Origin: Callipepla californica brunnescens
Taxonomy: Eukaryota > Chordata > Aves > Galliformes > Odontophoridae
Length of the DNA stretch: 64,000 bases
Assembly: GCA_023055505.1 (NCBI GenBank)
Contig: JALIRH010000013.1
Coordinates: forward strand, 2,356,001-2,420,000
Direction: 5' to 3'
The notes beneath the pieces are model-generated. The model did no database searches. It saw nothing but the letters and a program-made list of their open reading frames with translations, and had not been told where the DNA came from. Position numbers and translations under genes: made by a program. Below, in pieces: positions 1-13,500 of this stretch (its first letter is position 1; every line of letters begins with the position of its first letter).

Positions 1-1544
1 CAAAGCGGGCTAGTTTGCAGGGGATGAAAGAAGAAATTCATCAGCAAGAGACAATGTACCTCTGCCCACAGATGTTAGGCAGAGGACAGCATCAAGACAC
101 AGGGCTCCATGCCATCCCTCACAAAAGAGGCCACAGAGACAATTCAGTGTGACACCCAGGAGTGGCAACGCAGCACTTCACAGGCAGCTGTCAACTTCTA
201 GTACTGCTCTTCCAGCTACTCCTTTGTATCCTCATGTTACTTTCAGGTGTGGCATACTGGAACATAAACAGGCTAGAATGAGGACTGTTCATCATCCACA
301 GGACTACATTTACACAACAGGATTTCAGAATATTGACTTAAACTGAGTCAGGTGCTGCGGTTACCAGAAAGAACTCGCATTCAACAGTGGCCGCATTCCC
401 TGCAGCTACGGCAGGGAGAAAGACTGAGGTGAAGGACAGCAAACAACAATGGTTAGATGTTAGCATTTTAGAGCAGCCAGCCCTAAAATGTTCCAGAAGC
501 TCAAAAGGCCTAGATCTCAACACCTGCACCCAGATTTTAGCCTCAAGTTGCTTCCAGGAGGCCTGAAATCCGCAAGATAGCAGTGAAGCTCAACAGGGCA
601 CACCTCCTTCAAGGGTAGAATGTCACTTTTGTACCTAGCTGCTGATCCCGAGGTAACTCCCCAAGCAAGCTGGAGTTAGAGGTCACTGTAAAAACTCTTC
701 TTTCACAGTTCAGGTAGCTCCTGCAAGGAGCTTGTGAAGAAGCACTGCATATACCAAGGGTCTCCTTCTCAACACAACAGCAAGCAGAGTACTTGTACCT
801 GAGCAACTCAGAGCCTGTTCCTGCTGCTGCCCACCTCCTTTGGCAGGAATCATGCTACGACTTATTCTTACCTAAAGGTTTCGGCTTAAGCCCTGAAGCA
901 GCGGGGGCAAGGTGGGACTGGAGGCAAAGCTGTACTTATATCAGCTGATCGAACAACTGCACAAAAGAGAATTACTTGGAAATCTAACTCGTTAACAATG
1001 GCCTGCCTGGGGGGTAAAAAGAACACAACAGAAGCTTTTTTTCAACACCTAATTGAGGCTGTCACTGCAACTCTGAGAACGCTTTTGGTTAGATAGAAGC
1101 TTTCAACAAGAAGCAGTTTCTGAGCTTGAGGTCTATAGGGAGGTTGCAGAAGTCATGCACCATTTCGCAGACGTCTGTAGTTGCATCTCACATTGCAGCA
1201 GTGCTACGTGGGAAGTGTGAGCGTCAGATAAAAGCAGCTTAGCTCTCTCACCTCCCCTAGTACATCGGCATTATTGCTGCACTGCTGTTCAAGAAGTACA
1301 ATTTGTAGGAGAAACCTGACTAAGCACCATCAGTTACACTCTCAAGACACAAGCAGACAGGTTGCTTTCTGCCATTTCTTCGAAAAGTTTTTAGCTGTTT
1401 AAAAATACCTCCCCTAGCTCACACTCTCCCTCCTTTGGAAAGAAGGAATTCAGTCACCTCAGTGCTCAAGCACTATTTCACCTTCACCATCCACAGCACG
1501 GTGGCTCAGAGGGACAGTAAGTGACAGAAACAACACCAACTCAC
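1..1544 (-). other. RNF128 intron 2, partial
   Basis: Intronic sequence running off the left edge of the window. I see no RING-encoding exon and no clear interspersed repeat in it. Confidence 0.8.
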
Positions 1545-4500
1545 CTGTGCCCTGGACTGGGCCCTGGAAACCCTGAATCTCCGAGCAGAATAAAAAATGA
1601 AGTAGCCCATGATAGCTGCAGTGACGACGAAAAATGACACTGAGACAAAGAAGATGGAATAGTAATTCATCAAGGGACCGTGCTTCTTCCCCACTTCAAT
1701 AACCATGGTCACTTTCAGGCCACTCTCAATCCGGCGCAGGATCTCCATGCCTTTCAGGTTGCCTATCATAATGGCAACGATGCTTCCTGCGCCTGCAAAA
1801 GAGAAATGGAATCCACGTTCACTGGTGTTATATTGCAGCCATCTTAGAGGTCCCAGTTCAAGTGCCAAAGAACAAACTGGAGAGTTTCTCACTGGCATCT
1901 GCATTTTTAGTGCCATCTCCTTGTACTTGTTCCACTGAACGAATACATCTGATTACTTACAAGCTGAGCCATATTTAAAAGTCATTCCCCTCCATAAAGC
2001 TCCTCACTCCCATAAGACATTCATCATCACTGTTTTAGACACAACACTCGGGCAATTTACACTTTAACTTGCCTTTGAGTTGCACGTAGTTGAGAAGCAA
2101 TCATACACACACCAAGGGCAGCTCCTGCCCAGACCTCAGGCACAGAGCTGACAGCTTACTGATGCTTCATGCAATGTATCTGCTCCTCTCTCACCCTAAA
2201 TTTGACAGTGCCCTTGAATACTTATCCAGGCACCAAACAAACAAAGCTATGTAGGCCAGTCTTCGCTTCTGTATTTTCTAGAAATAATTGAGAAACGCTG
2301 GAGTAAAAAAATCTCGTGGCGACTGTAAATGCTGTGGGTTTCAAACGTAAACTCAGAGAGAAGACAATACGGAGGTGTGCTTGCCTATAAACTGTCAATA
2401 GGAGACCGCAAATTCCGTCTACACTGTAACATCGGTTTTCACTCCCCTGGTGACACAGCAAGCTATCCCGAGGGCACGAGGAGTTTTACCTTCAGAAGGA
2501 ATTTTAAGCAACATCGGTCCCTAAATAGTGACTTGAACAAAGCCGCTTCCATTTCCAGGGACAGAGCAATTGCTAAGAACACTTCATACTACTTGTGAGA
2601 ACACCAGTCTCGACACAATGTTGTTCATAGGATAAAAAGGGAAAAGGAGAGATGAGCAAGTCATCAGTGGCCTCTCACTAAACCAAATACAAGAAAAGCA
2701 GATTCACAGGCTGGGAAGGACGGAGCATTAAGGATGGCATTAAGCCATCAGCTGCACAACATTCATAATAGATATTACACAATGAGGCAAGAAAGGCAGC
2801 TACAGAAGTGCTGTTTTGAACCAACCCCCAAGCGAAGCCAATTTTATTGGAGAGACCAGTTTTCTTCTGTCCACTGAGAAACCTCAGCCAACCTTAGATA
2901 CGAAAACTCAGACTGGTGCCAAATCACAAAAGGCTCTCGTTTGAGAAAGCACTTATTAATTTTCTACCTTGCTCATGAAATGCCTTTGACCCAAGACGTC
3001 CAAGCATGAGCTCTAGCAGTTTTCCCCAGTGTAACTAAACTCATCTTCTATTCAGAAAGCCTCCTGTAATGAGAACTACATCTCACAGCAGAGTGAAAGA
3101 GGAGGCAGCCGGACTCTACAATCCCTTATGATGAGCTAGGATTTAAATTCCAGTTATAAAACGGGTTGGAAGCAGGTGATAGGAGCAAGCAAAGAATTAG
3201 GGATAGGGTCAGGTCAGGAGATGAGACTTTTTACTCTTGTAAGAGCAGAGGAAAGCGTGGGAGAACTGGTTGTGACAGTAAGAAAATAAAAAGCCTGCCA
3301 AAAAGCTTGATCTGCTTTCTGCCTCACCCATCAAGTATAGCTCGTGGTTAAGTGCTGTAGGACAAGTAGCATAGGGATGCCTGTTAATGAACTGTCACCA
3401 TCAGCTTGCAACATCATTTCAACTACTAAGCCACCAGCTGGGATGGAGTCTGACACCCTTTAAAAAAAAAAAAATACACTTGTCTTCCATTTAAGTTTCA
3501 GGCTAACCACTTCACCAGGATGTCCTTGGTTGACTATTCTTTCCCGGTACATTTTTCCTCTCATGCTCACATTTTTCTCAGTTTCAGCTACTTTGGATCA
3601 ATGCACTTGAGCAGCCACAGGGCAGACTGCAGATCACTGAAGGAAGGAAGCTCGGGTAGCCGTTCTCTGCTCCTCCTCATTCATTCATGCATGCTCTCTG
3701 CAAGCCGCAAGCTGCTGGTCTCAGTGCAACACATTAACGTTTATTCACACCTACCGGGGTGGAGGAAGGGAGACATTGCTTCACAAAGGAGCAAACCGGC
3801 TGTGCGCTGAAGCCAGAGCTCAGTTTAGCCATGGCAGTCAGACAGCTGTGAATAAAGCACTTCTTGCAAGCAAGAGCTAACACAACGTCACACAACACTA
3901 TCACACAATGCTAACCAAATGCCTTGTGCTGCAACAAGGACAGGAATCCAGAAGATGCCACTACATTCTGAGCCCAGCTCATCTGGGCCAACATTTGTTC
4001 ACAGTCACAGGGGCATCACCCTTACCCAGCAGAAAACAAGGCCTCCTTCCTGGGCCAAGAGGAGCTTCTGCAATGCCCTGTTTGACCAAAGCCAAGCTCA
4101 AAGCTCAGAACCCACATTCAGCCTGCACACAGCACCCTGAGCTGCTGGAAGGATCCTGCCACGACAGACACCGCAACACATTACGGAGCCCAGGAAACTG
4201 CCAGCCTGCATTCAGGCTTCTGACAGTGCTAGGGCCTATCAATGGCAATGGGTTATTTCAGGGGACATCTGAAGAGGCATCTCAAGCACCGCTGCTGCCC
4301 TGAGCTGCTGGCTTTTTCCAGCCTCCAGCAAACCATCAATGACTTGCGCACAGAGGCGGGGGGGGAAAAAAAAAAAAAAAAAAAAAAAAGCCAAACTTCT
4401 GGCCTGGAAGCTTAAGCAAGGCTTTCTGCAACAGTTTTTGAGGGAATTCAGAAAGTGAGATTAAGCTGCTAATAATAGGGTCATTGCTAAACAGAAGCAA

Positions 4501-7500
4501 AACCTGTTTAGTTAAACATTTCCCAGCCTCTCTCCTTTTCCATCTCCTATGAAACTGGAGAGGGAATGTTATTCAGGTCTTCAGACAAACACAGTCTGCC
4601 TTTGTAGGTCTGGAGATCTGCAAAAGGTTGCTCACAGATGATAAGGCAGCACAGCACGATGGCAGAATCCAGAAGAGGCTGTTCTGCAGACACAGACAGA
4701 CACAGCCAAAAGCGTGCAGAGTGTTCCTCGGGGTGGGGGGAGAAGAGCTAGCACACAAGTGCATCTGGCACACAAGGAGAGTACATGACCAGGGATCACA
4801 GTTTTACCTTCCTGGATCAGATTTACTCAGATGCAGAGCGGAGTTTCATCTATTTATACCAATATAAATACCTACATACAACTGTGCCTGCAGAGACCTT
4901 CCTTGTTCTGCCGTTCATTCCTGCTCCGTGGGCACACTGTTACAGGGCTGGCAATTCGGAACAGAAATCCAGCATGCAGTATGTGTGCAGAACCAGCAGG
5001 ATTAACCCCTGCAGAGCAAAAACACCTGCTCCTTCACAGGCAGGGGATCAGTGTCACCCAGTGCTACTCCTCTGAAGGAGCTCCAAAGCACTGCTAAGTG
5101 TGGTGGGATACAGCACGGGAAGGCCACAGCAACTCTTCAAAAGACAGCTGCTAGGCCTATGTGGAAACACAGCAGGCAGGTTTCCTCTCACCTTGGATGG
5201 AAGTTTAATGCTCCCTCACCCATAATTAAAATTCAGCCCTACTGCACTGTATCTCCAGCTTCCAGCAAGATGTGCTCAGTGCACAAGAACAAACCAAGTG
5301 CTGGCAGAGCCCTGCACATCACCTCCTGCTACAACCATCCCTTCCAGGATGGCCTTGGTAAGCAAATCCTCCCATCTGGAGAGGAGCTGCTGTTACAGCA
5401 GTGTGTCCTCCAGGGTCAGTCCCTGCCCCCTGCACGCTCCCGTGGGCTTAATCCTGCCTGCACACAGCAGCTGAAGTACAGGACACACCTTGTACAAGTT
5501 GTTCCTCCTCGCTTTATCTTCCAAATCTTACGAGAAAAAGAGAAAACTTTGCTGCCCTCACTTTGCTTAATGTAGGTTTTGCACCATGCATGTATAATAA
5601 TATGTATAATAAAAAGGAAGCACACCATGGAAAGAGACTGTGGAACTTTAAATCTTCACTGCGTTACCAGGACCCTTCCAGTTAAGGCTAAGCTCCCCTT
5701 AATGCTGGAAAATAAGTTTTCCTTTAAGGAAACTTTTCAGGCATTGGAATTTGAGGAACTTCTGTTTCATTCTCACGTTTCTCATTCACCACTTGAGTTT
5801 CACAAGCAGCCCAACAGAGCTGGCTCAGGCTGTCAGCCACAGCATCAGCTCTGGGACCGCATGCTGCTTTCAGTGCAGCACATTTCAAGCCCTAATACAC
5901 CAGCAGTGCACACCAAGCATCACCAGGCTCTGCTGCTCAGGCAAAAGCTTCAGCTATGGAGCTTACCATCACAGTGCACAGCCACCTCATCCTCTGCATC
6001 AACATTGTCACACTCTAGTATCTAATAGCATAGAAAATTAAATCTAAGAGAAATAATTGCAAGTTTAATTGCATGGAGAAATAATTCTCCATGCAGTACT
6101 TTTGCGTAACACCGGCAACTACAGACCTGCATGAGACCCTGACAAAGCTCTCTGATGTGAATAATTAACCTCCCGTTGTTTGACAGTTCTGTATGCCAAA
6201 GCTTGCTCAGAAGCTGACTCCACTCTCGCAGCCTTACTTAAAACGAGTTTCTCATCTCCTTCAGATAAAGCCTGCCACTGGAACTGCTTTGCATTGTTTA
6301 AACATGAGCTGAATTTGGTTGGTTTAGAGCAGTCAACTCACAAAAGCCCCTTTCATTCCATTTAAAAGCAGACACATAACCTGGGGCAAATGCAAGATAT
6401 CTTGAGCAGCCTTTCTTAGGCATGGAAGGCCAACTCCTCCCTGTCACATCTCCGACCAAGAACAGGCTGCAACACAGCCTGAAGGGACTCTTCCCCTCCA
6501 GGAGGAAACCCGGCTACAACAGCTTCCTCCAGGCATTTGAAGAAGGAAGCAGTTTCACAGGCATTTTAAGAAAGAAGGTATACAACTACAGAAGTTACGA
6601 GGGCTGCTCCAAAGAGCAACACCTCCTGTTCTGTTACCTCAGCCCAAAGTCAGAGGCAGACATCAGTGGCACAGCTATAGGGGTTGAACCTTCCCACCAA
6701 CTTTCTGGTACATTCTGTTGTGCATCAGATGGCAGCACAGAGGCAACCTGATAAATTGGCATTGGGCGTGGAAGTGTTATGAGGGAAAGGTGAGCCACTG
6801 AATTGCTCCACGTGGAAAAGGTGGTACCACTGACATCCACTGGAGCTTGCTGAACACTGATGGGAGACTAAACCATACCTGAGGGGTGAGTGCTATGTGG
6901 TGATAGCAACACGAAAGATGAGTCATGTTCTGGACTGCCATGCAGGCTCTTGCTCATTGCTGACAAAAAAAACACAGCTAATGGCAATGACTGTGCTGAA
7001 AATCACTGCTTCATTGCTGAGAATTAGCCACTAGCGTTATTGTGTAGGAGGCACTGCTGTTAGAGCAACCTATGTGTTTCACAGCAAGAGAAAAGGTTAA
7101 AACGCCACACACAGAAGTGACACAATCTCAGATTAAGTCAGGTTTTCATCCTTCGCGAACGTCTGTTTTGCATCATGTTTGAGGGCTGTGAAAAGAAGTC
7201 CCGGCGGTTTCAACACTACCTCTCTTTGACCAGAGCCCTTGTGCAACCAACGGACCCCTGTGGCATGGCTCCAGCTTCCTCCCCGGGGAGCAGTCCTGCA
7301 CTGCACCCAGCTCACAGCCGGCACAGTGACCAGCAGCGCTGGGTCTGGGGGCAGCAGCAAGAGCCAGCCCAGCAGCCAGCCGACACAACACCTTCCCAGG
7401 AGCACAATATGTAACACATAAAGGACACCGTTTCCTGGAAGTCACTCAAAGAGGAAGGAAAGGAATGGAAGCAGTGTGGTGCAGCAATCAAAAGTTAAAC

Positions 7501-10500
7501 ATTATCCTTCCCTGAGTAGAAAGCGTTCTCTGATGGGCCAGCCAAGGCCAGCTGACTGCAACTCATTTGATACTGCAGTGGCAGAGCTGTTCTAATTAAT
7601 AAAAATTGAGGATCGCTCTTCTCCTTACAAAGGAATTAAGCATCACTTCAGAAGACCAACGCACTGTTTTCTCCCAGTGCTTTGGGACTGAGAAATAAAG
7701 ATGCACTTGTTAACAGACTGAAGGCTGCAGACACTGTGACAGCTGAGCAAGCTCTGCCAGAGAACTGCCATGGGATGAGAGACTGCTTTTTCAAAGGGTG
7801 TGCACCATCTTGCAGAGAAACCTTCAGAGAATGCACACAAACTCTTTGAAGCACCGTGGCAAGAGCTCATCACACCTTTCCTCAGCACTACACAACCCCA
7901 GCTGAACACCTTGGAAGCACAAGGTAAAAAAAACTACTTTGGGTTACTTGTTTCACAGACAAAAGAAGATGAGCAAAAAAGCACACTTGTCAGTTGAACA
8001 ACTCAAGGAGGATGGAGACAAAATACAAATCCTGGTTTTGGCCAGCTCTTGGCTTGTATCTGCACACGGTGGCACGTGCAATACAGCAGATCAGAACAGC
8101 TGTGCCTGCAGCCTGAGAGCAGCAGCATCCTCTGGCTTTGCTCAGCCCCTGCGCATCCCTCCCACTGCACCACAGTCAGCAAGCCATCTCCTGTGCTGCA
8201 ACAGAAAGACAGCACTGATCACTCTGCAAGCAGCCTCCTGCCACCTCAGCATGCTGCCTGTTGAGACATGTGAGAGGTGCATTTGTTACACTGCCTTTCA
8301 TGCTTAAGTAGAACTGTTTGAATACCGCTTCCCTCATTGCATTGAAAAGGTAACAGGGGGGCTCTGGCGCTTGTTGAGCAAGCTCATACAAGTCTGCTAG
8401 CAGCTGTCATGGCAGAAGGGAAGGTTAACTAACAGCACACACACGATGAGCCCCTGCTCTGGATGCGGTGCAGTTCTGAACACAGAAGCTGTTGTTTCCA
8501 GCACCACACCATGCTATGCACATAAGCTCCATACCCGGACCCAGGAGCACGGCCCAGCTGCCAAGTCTGCTTGCTAGCTCTGCTGCAGCACTTGTAGAAA
8601 CAGTTCTCTTTCCAGCACACACAGAAGGCAAGACTTATCAGGATCTGACCAAACAGCATCTATCCCAGAAGATTCCCCACAATCACAGACCCCTTCAGAG
8701 GAAACTTCATCCTCACTCTGTTACTGCCACGCGACAAGCTCTCCCCTTTGCAGGGGGAAGGGTGACTGAACTGATACTGCAGGAGCTATTTAAGCCTGGG
8801 CAAAGTGACTCGTCCGGTCCTGTCCTATCCCTCCCCCTTCTACTCCTCCTTTGCTCTCTCCACCCCAAACATTACCCAGTGCCAAGAGAAAAATCCCACA
8901 CTTCCAGGCTGCTTCTCAGCTATTTAAAGCAACAGCCCCTTATGACCCCAGTTGTTATCTTTTTAATTAAGCTGTCTTCGTGTTCACACTATGATCTAAA
9001 CCAAATGAAATCCACTTCCAGCTTTACTTGGCAGCTGGCTCTATGCCTTACCTCTTCCTCCTCATCATATGAACTACAGAGGTAAACGTGCAACAGCAAG
9101 ATGCTTGAGAAAGCTGCAAGAACTGGCAGGAATAGGCAGCAACAGCCAGGGCTATAAGAACAGAAATAAGTAAGCGTGCAGCAGCAATACAGGGAAACGC
9201 AAAGGCAAGAAGGAACCTTTGGAGGTCCTGAGCATGGTAAGGGCAGAAGAGAGAAGCCCCTGCTGACAGATGGTTGTATCAGGCAAAATAAATGCCTGTC
9301 TGGGAAGCTCGTGCTCACAGCCCAGTCTCGGCCTGGAAACACAAGCCTCCTTTGGCCTGAGCACCTCATGGCCCTCACCAACACTGCATTTCTTAATGGG
9401 ACTGCCCTGCCTGGGAACAGCCACTAATTAGCACCGGGAGACTGCTGGGCGAGGCCAGCCCCCAAACCAGGTACACAGCTATTACTGCAGGCAAGGAAGA
9501 TTTCTGCAGATAGAAGCATGGGAAACTTTTACCAAACGGGCTGAAGCACATTAAAACTAAGCATTGTTTTAAATAACACGAATTTCCATAGGCTCCCAGT
9601 GGGCCTTGGAGCTGGAAACTAACCTGCATTTTATTTGGTTAAATAGTGTTAAGAGTGGTTACTTGCCAAATGAATCCAGCAACTACCAGCCTTACCCCCC
9701 CTCACACTTCTGAGTCTTTAGGACTTGTGCAAATGCTGCCAAGCCCTAAATCTTGGAAAATGAAATCGTCCTTGAGCTCGGCAGCCAGGACAGTGCACTT
9801 GATAAGTGTGCCACGATGTGAAGGAAGCTCCCCAGAGATCTCATGCATGGTTTTTAGTCAGCGGCACTGCCAAGATTGAAATAGCACCTTTCCACCTACC
9901 CACCGGTATTTGAAGCCCTCTAGTGTAACAGCAATCAACATTCCCTACAGAGGATATTTCAGCAAATATTTTCAACAGCATTCAGTACTACTGATTTAGA
10001 AAATGCATCGCTCACTCTCTTCCAACGAGATCCAGTCTGCCACTGTCAGCCTCTGCTCTTAACACACTGGTAGAAGCCCAGTTCTCACTGGAAACGAGCG
10101 AGTCTGAGGCGGCTAACGATAAAATAACACAAGTCAGCACAACATAAGCCAGGAGGCAGCTGTCTACAGGCGGAAGACAGGGCACATTTGATACGATCAG
10201 GAAAGCACTGAGCCCGACCACTGTTTGCTCAGTGGCACGTTCAGGACTAGAGGCAAACAAGCAGCGTTGTTGTTATAGGGCTGCAGCCCCACACGGTGAA
10301 ACCTCTGCTGCCACAGCTGTCACCTAGGATTTTAATTCATCCTTCCACATTTCAGCAGCCCAGTAAAGCCAAAGAGCAAGGGCTCTTAACAGAACTGCTC
10401 TGAGCTTTTTAAGGGTTGGTGCCTATCCTGCATATTTTTCTATGGCACAGAGGAATCTAAACTAGACCAAGAAGAACAAGGTCTGGGATGAGAGGCCACC

Positions 10501-13500
10501 AGCAGCAGGCAATTATCTGCTCCTTGCTTTCTCCCCTGGGTGCTCAGACTTCTGCACTGTGGTCAGACCCAACTACTGCATCCACACAGCCCCTGCAAGG
10601 TTGAGATGTGGGCCATCAGCCAGACTCAGTGAACCACATCCAGTTGCCTGAACACCCCTACAGCTACAACCTGAAACAAGGGAGCCACAAAGCTGCAGCA
10701 CATGCACCGACACACCTACTCTCAGGTCCAGAGAGCAGTCATCGCCCTGATGCGTTCAGTGCATGCCCCACTCACTGCAAAGCAGAGCTGAACTTTTGTT
10801 TATACAACATTCACAAAGCCTCAGCACGGCCTCCCTTGGGCCTGCCATTCTGCCTCAACCCTCTGCATCAGCAGGACCAGTTTTACAGGTCACATCTGCC
10901 TTTCACAACAAAGTTATAGCTTGTTTCTAAATATCACGCTTCATACAAAGTTCCAGCAGAGCATAAACACACTTCTTTGCCATCTGCTATTTCCTCTAGA
11001 CATACGACTGCTGGCCTTTACCTCTGTGAAATTCCTGCAGAACGAGTTAAGTGGCAATACTACGTATTTAACCTTTCCTTCCCCTTTTCACTCATGGGTC
11101 CAGGTTTCTAGACTTGAACCAGATCTTGTCAGCCTGAGGTGCTCTGTCAGGGCTGCAGCCAGGACTATTTACCTGTGCTCTCCTGGAATAAGCCCTCTGC
11201 AGATCGGGTGATGCGCTCCTCAAGGCTAGAGTTACACGGCAGGAGAAACCAAACAGAATTATTGCAACCATTTCTGGACCTGCCGAGAACGCGCAGGGAC
11301 ATACCCCCCAAGCACTCTCCCCTTTCTAAAGCACTCTGACAGCGCAGCCAACCAACAGTCTGCTTCTATTGTAAGTCAAGGTCCACCTTTAAAACAAATC
11401 AACCCTTACTGCGCACTTTTCCCCCCCACATGCTGCTGTTTTTCTCCAACCACATGTCTTTTTCAGAAGGTCAATATAGATTGCAGAGAGGTGCAATTAG
11501 AAGCACAGAGCTGTACTTTGAAACCCTGCTCAGCCTGCCACTGAGAGGTACCATCTTCTCAAAGTGAACACAATTAAAACCCAAGTTTGCTAATTGATAA
11601 GGTGCTGCGCTTATAAAAGTACAAAGTAAATATTACTTTGGACTCCGTTAAATCCTTTACGTTCTATGTGCTGGAGAGGCTTACGCAGGGTTTAATCACA
11701 TCTGATCCAGCTATTTATTGCATTCTGCTGTTTTCATTGGTAGGATTTATTTATTTATCTATTTTTAATAAGTTGGCACGCCAGAAAGTTTCCGCACAGA
11801 GCACTGATATAAGCAATAAAGATTTGTCAGGCTAAACATGGTGTCTGTAAGCCAAGAAAGCAAAGTGACAAGGTCACTACGACGCAGCACAGGCACTCTG
11901 AGGTCTTTACAGAGGGAGCTGCTCCAGAAGCCCAGGCTCACCCCGCAGAGGACTGAAGACAAAAGCCGTCTCCTCCAGAAAGTCACTAATCTGTCTGACA
12001 GCAGCTTGGCTGGGAAGTTTGAACATGCCCCGGGGCCTGAAACCTGCCAGGTGGGATGATCAGGACAGCCAGAGGCACTCCAGCATCCGTGCCTCAGAAG
12101 AGCTGCAGGCAGCATGGGCAGGGAGCACTCCGCTAGGAGCAGCCCTGTGGCAAGCAGATGGCTCATCACAAGGAGCAGCTGCCAGCAAGATTAAGATGCC
12201 ATAGGTTTCCCAGCAGCCAGGATGGAGGAGAGGGCAGGGGCAGAGGCAGAGACTTTCCCCTCACAAACAGCTTCAGCGGTGATCTGCCCCAGCCAGCAGT
12301 GCAAACAGCTCTGCAGAGCCGCTGGGTCACGCAGGCACACAGCAATGCTGCTGTCAGGGCAGCGGGAGGAACCAGAGCCAAATCCTGACAGCACTTCACA
12401 GAGTGGCTTAGGTTGGAAGGGACCCTGAATCCCACATAGCTCCAACCCCTGCCGTGTGCTGGGTGTGCCCCAGAGCCCACCCAGCCCAGCCCTGGGCATC
12501 TCCAGGGGTGGGCACCCACAGCTCTGAGAAGCAGTGCCAGGGCCTCACTGCCCTGAGTGAAGAACTTATTTCTAACATCTAACTCCCTTTCTTTTAGTTT
12601 AAAGCCATTCCCCTTTGTCCTGTCACTATCTGCCTGTGTAAAACGTTGGCTTCCCTCCCCTGTTTACAAGTCACCTTTAAGTACTGGAAGGCTGCAGTGA
12701 GGTCTCCCCAGGGCCCTCTCTTCTCCAGGCAGAACAAGCCCAGCTCCCTCAGCCTACCTTCACAGGAGAGGTGCTCCAGCCCTCTCAGCATCTTCGTGGA
12801 CCCCTTCCAACAGCTCCGTCTATTTGTCAGCACACGATTCGATTACAGCAGAAAGCTCTGCCTCTGAGACAAAAGCCCAGACCGCACGTCTTAAATTCTT
12901 TAAGTCACACAGCTCATTAAGACTGCCCACAACGAGCCTCCAAAGGCAGCCACCGTCCCCTTACCACGGGAACCCACCTCTCACAAGGGGCACAGCAGCA
13001 AGTACACCATCCAACAGCCTAAGCTTTAAGACTCGCTATGGTCAACTATTCACCTCCACTGTGGTGCTGGGACGGGCTGCCTGAAGTGCTGGCACCGGGC
13101 AGGACACGGGCACGGAGGGGAGGTGCTGCCCGCCCACCCCACAGCTCCGGGCACAGCAGCCCGAGGAAGCTCAGCCGGGCACCTGCAGCCGCCGGGACAC
13201 ACGAGCTGTCAGCCGAGGGCTGCTCTCAGGAAGCACTAGTCTGGAAAGCAGCCAGAGCTCATTCTTCATTTGACAAACGGGCAGCACAGAGAAGGAAAAG
13301 AAAGCAACAAAGGCACGCTCCTGGCAAGCGGGAGGCTTTCTGGGGCAGGTGGGAGGCACCGCCATCGGCCTCTGCGAAATGGAAACGACTTTGAACGGGG
13401 CTTCCACTCATCCCACTTATACGTGACGTTTCGCCGGTAAAAGGTAGACACGGCTAACCAAACCAGCCTCACACCCTGCCCGCTTCCAGGCGCACGGGGA

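Noticed and set aside
4355..4389. Poly-A tract as the tail of a processed pseudogene or SINE
   Set aside because: No retroposed body or target-site duplication is visible next to it.
8492..9085. 197-codon plus-strand frame in RNF128 intron 1
   Set aside because: No recognisable domain, no splice-site context and low-complexity Ser/Leu/Pro composition.
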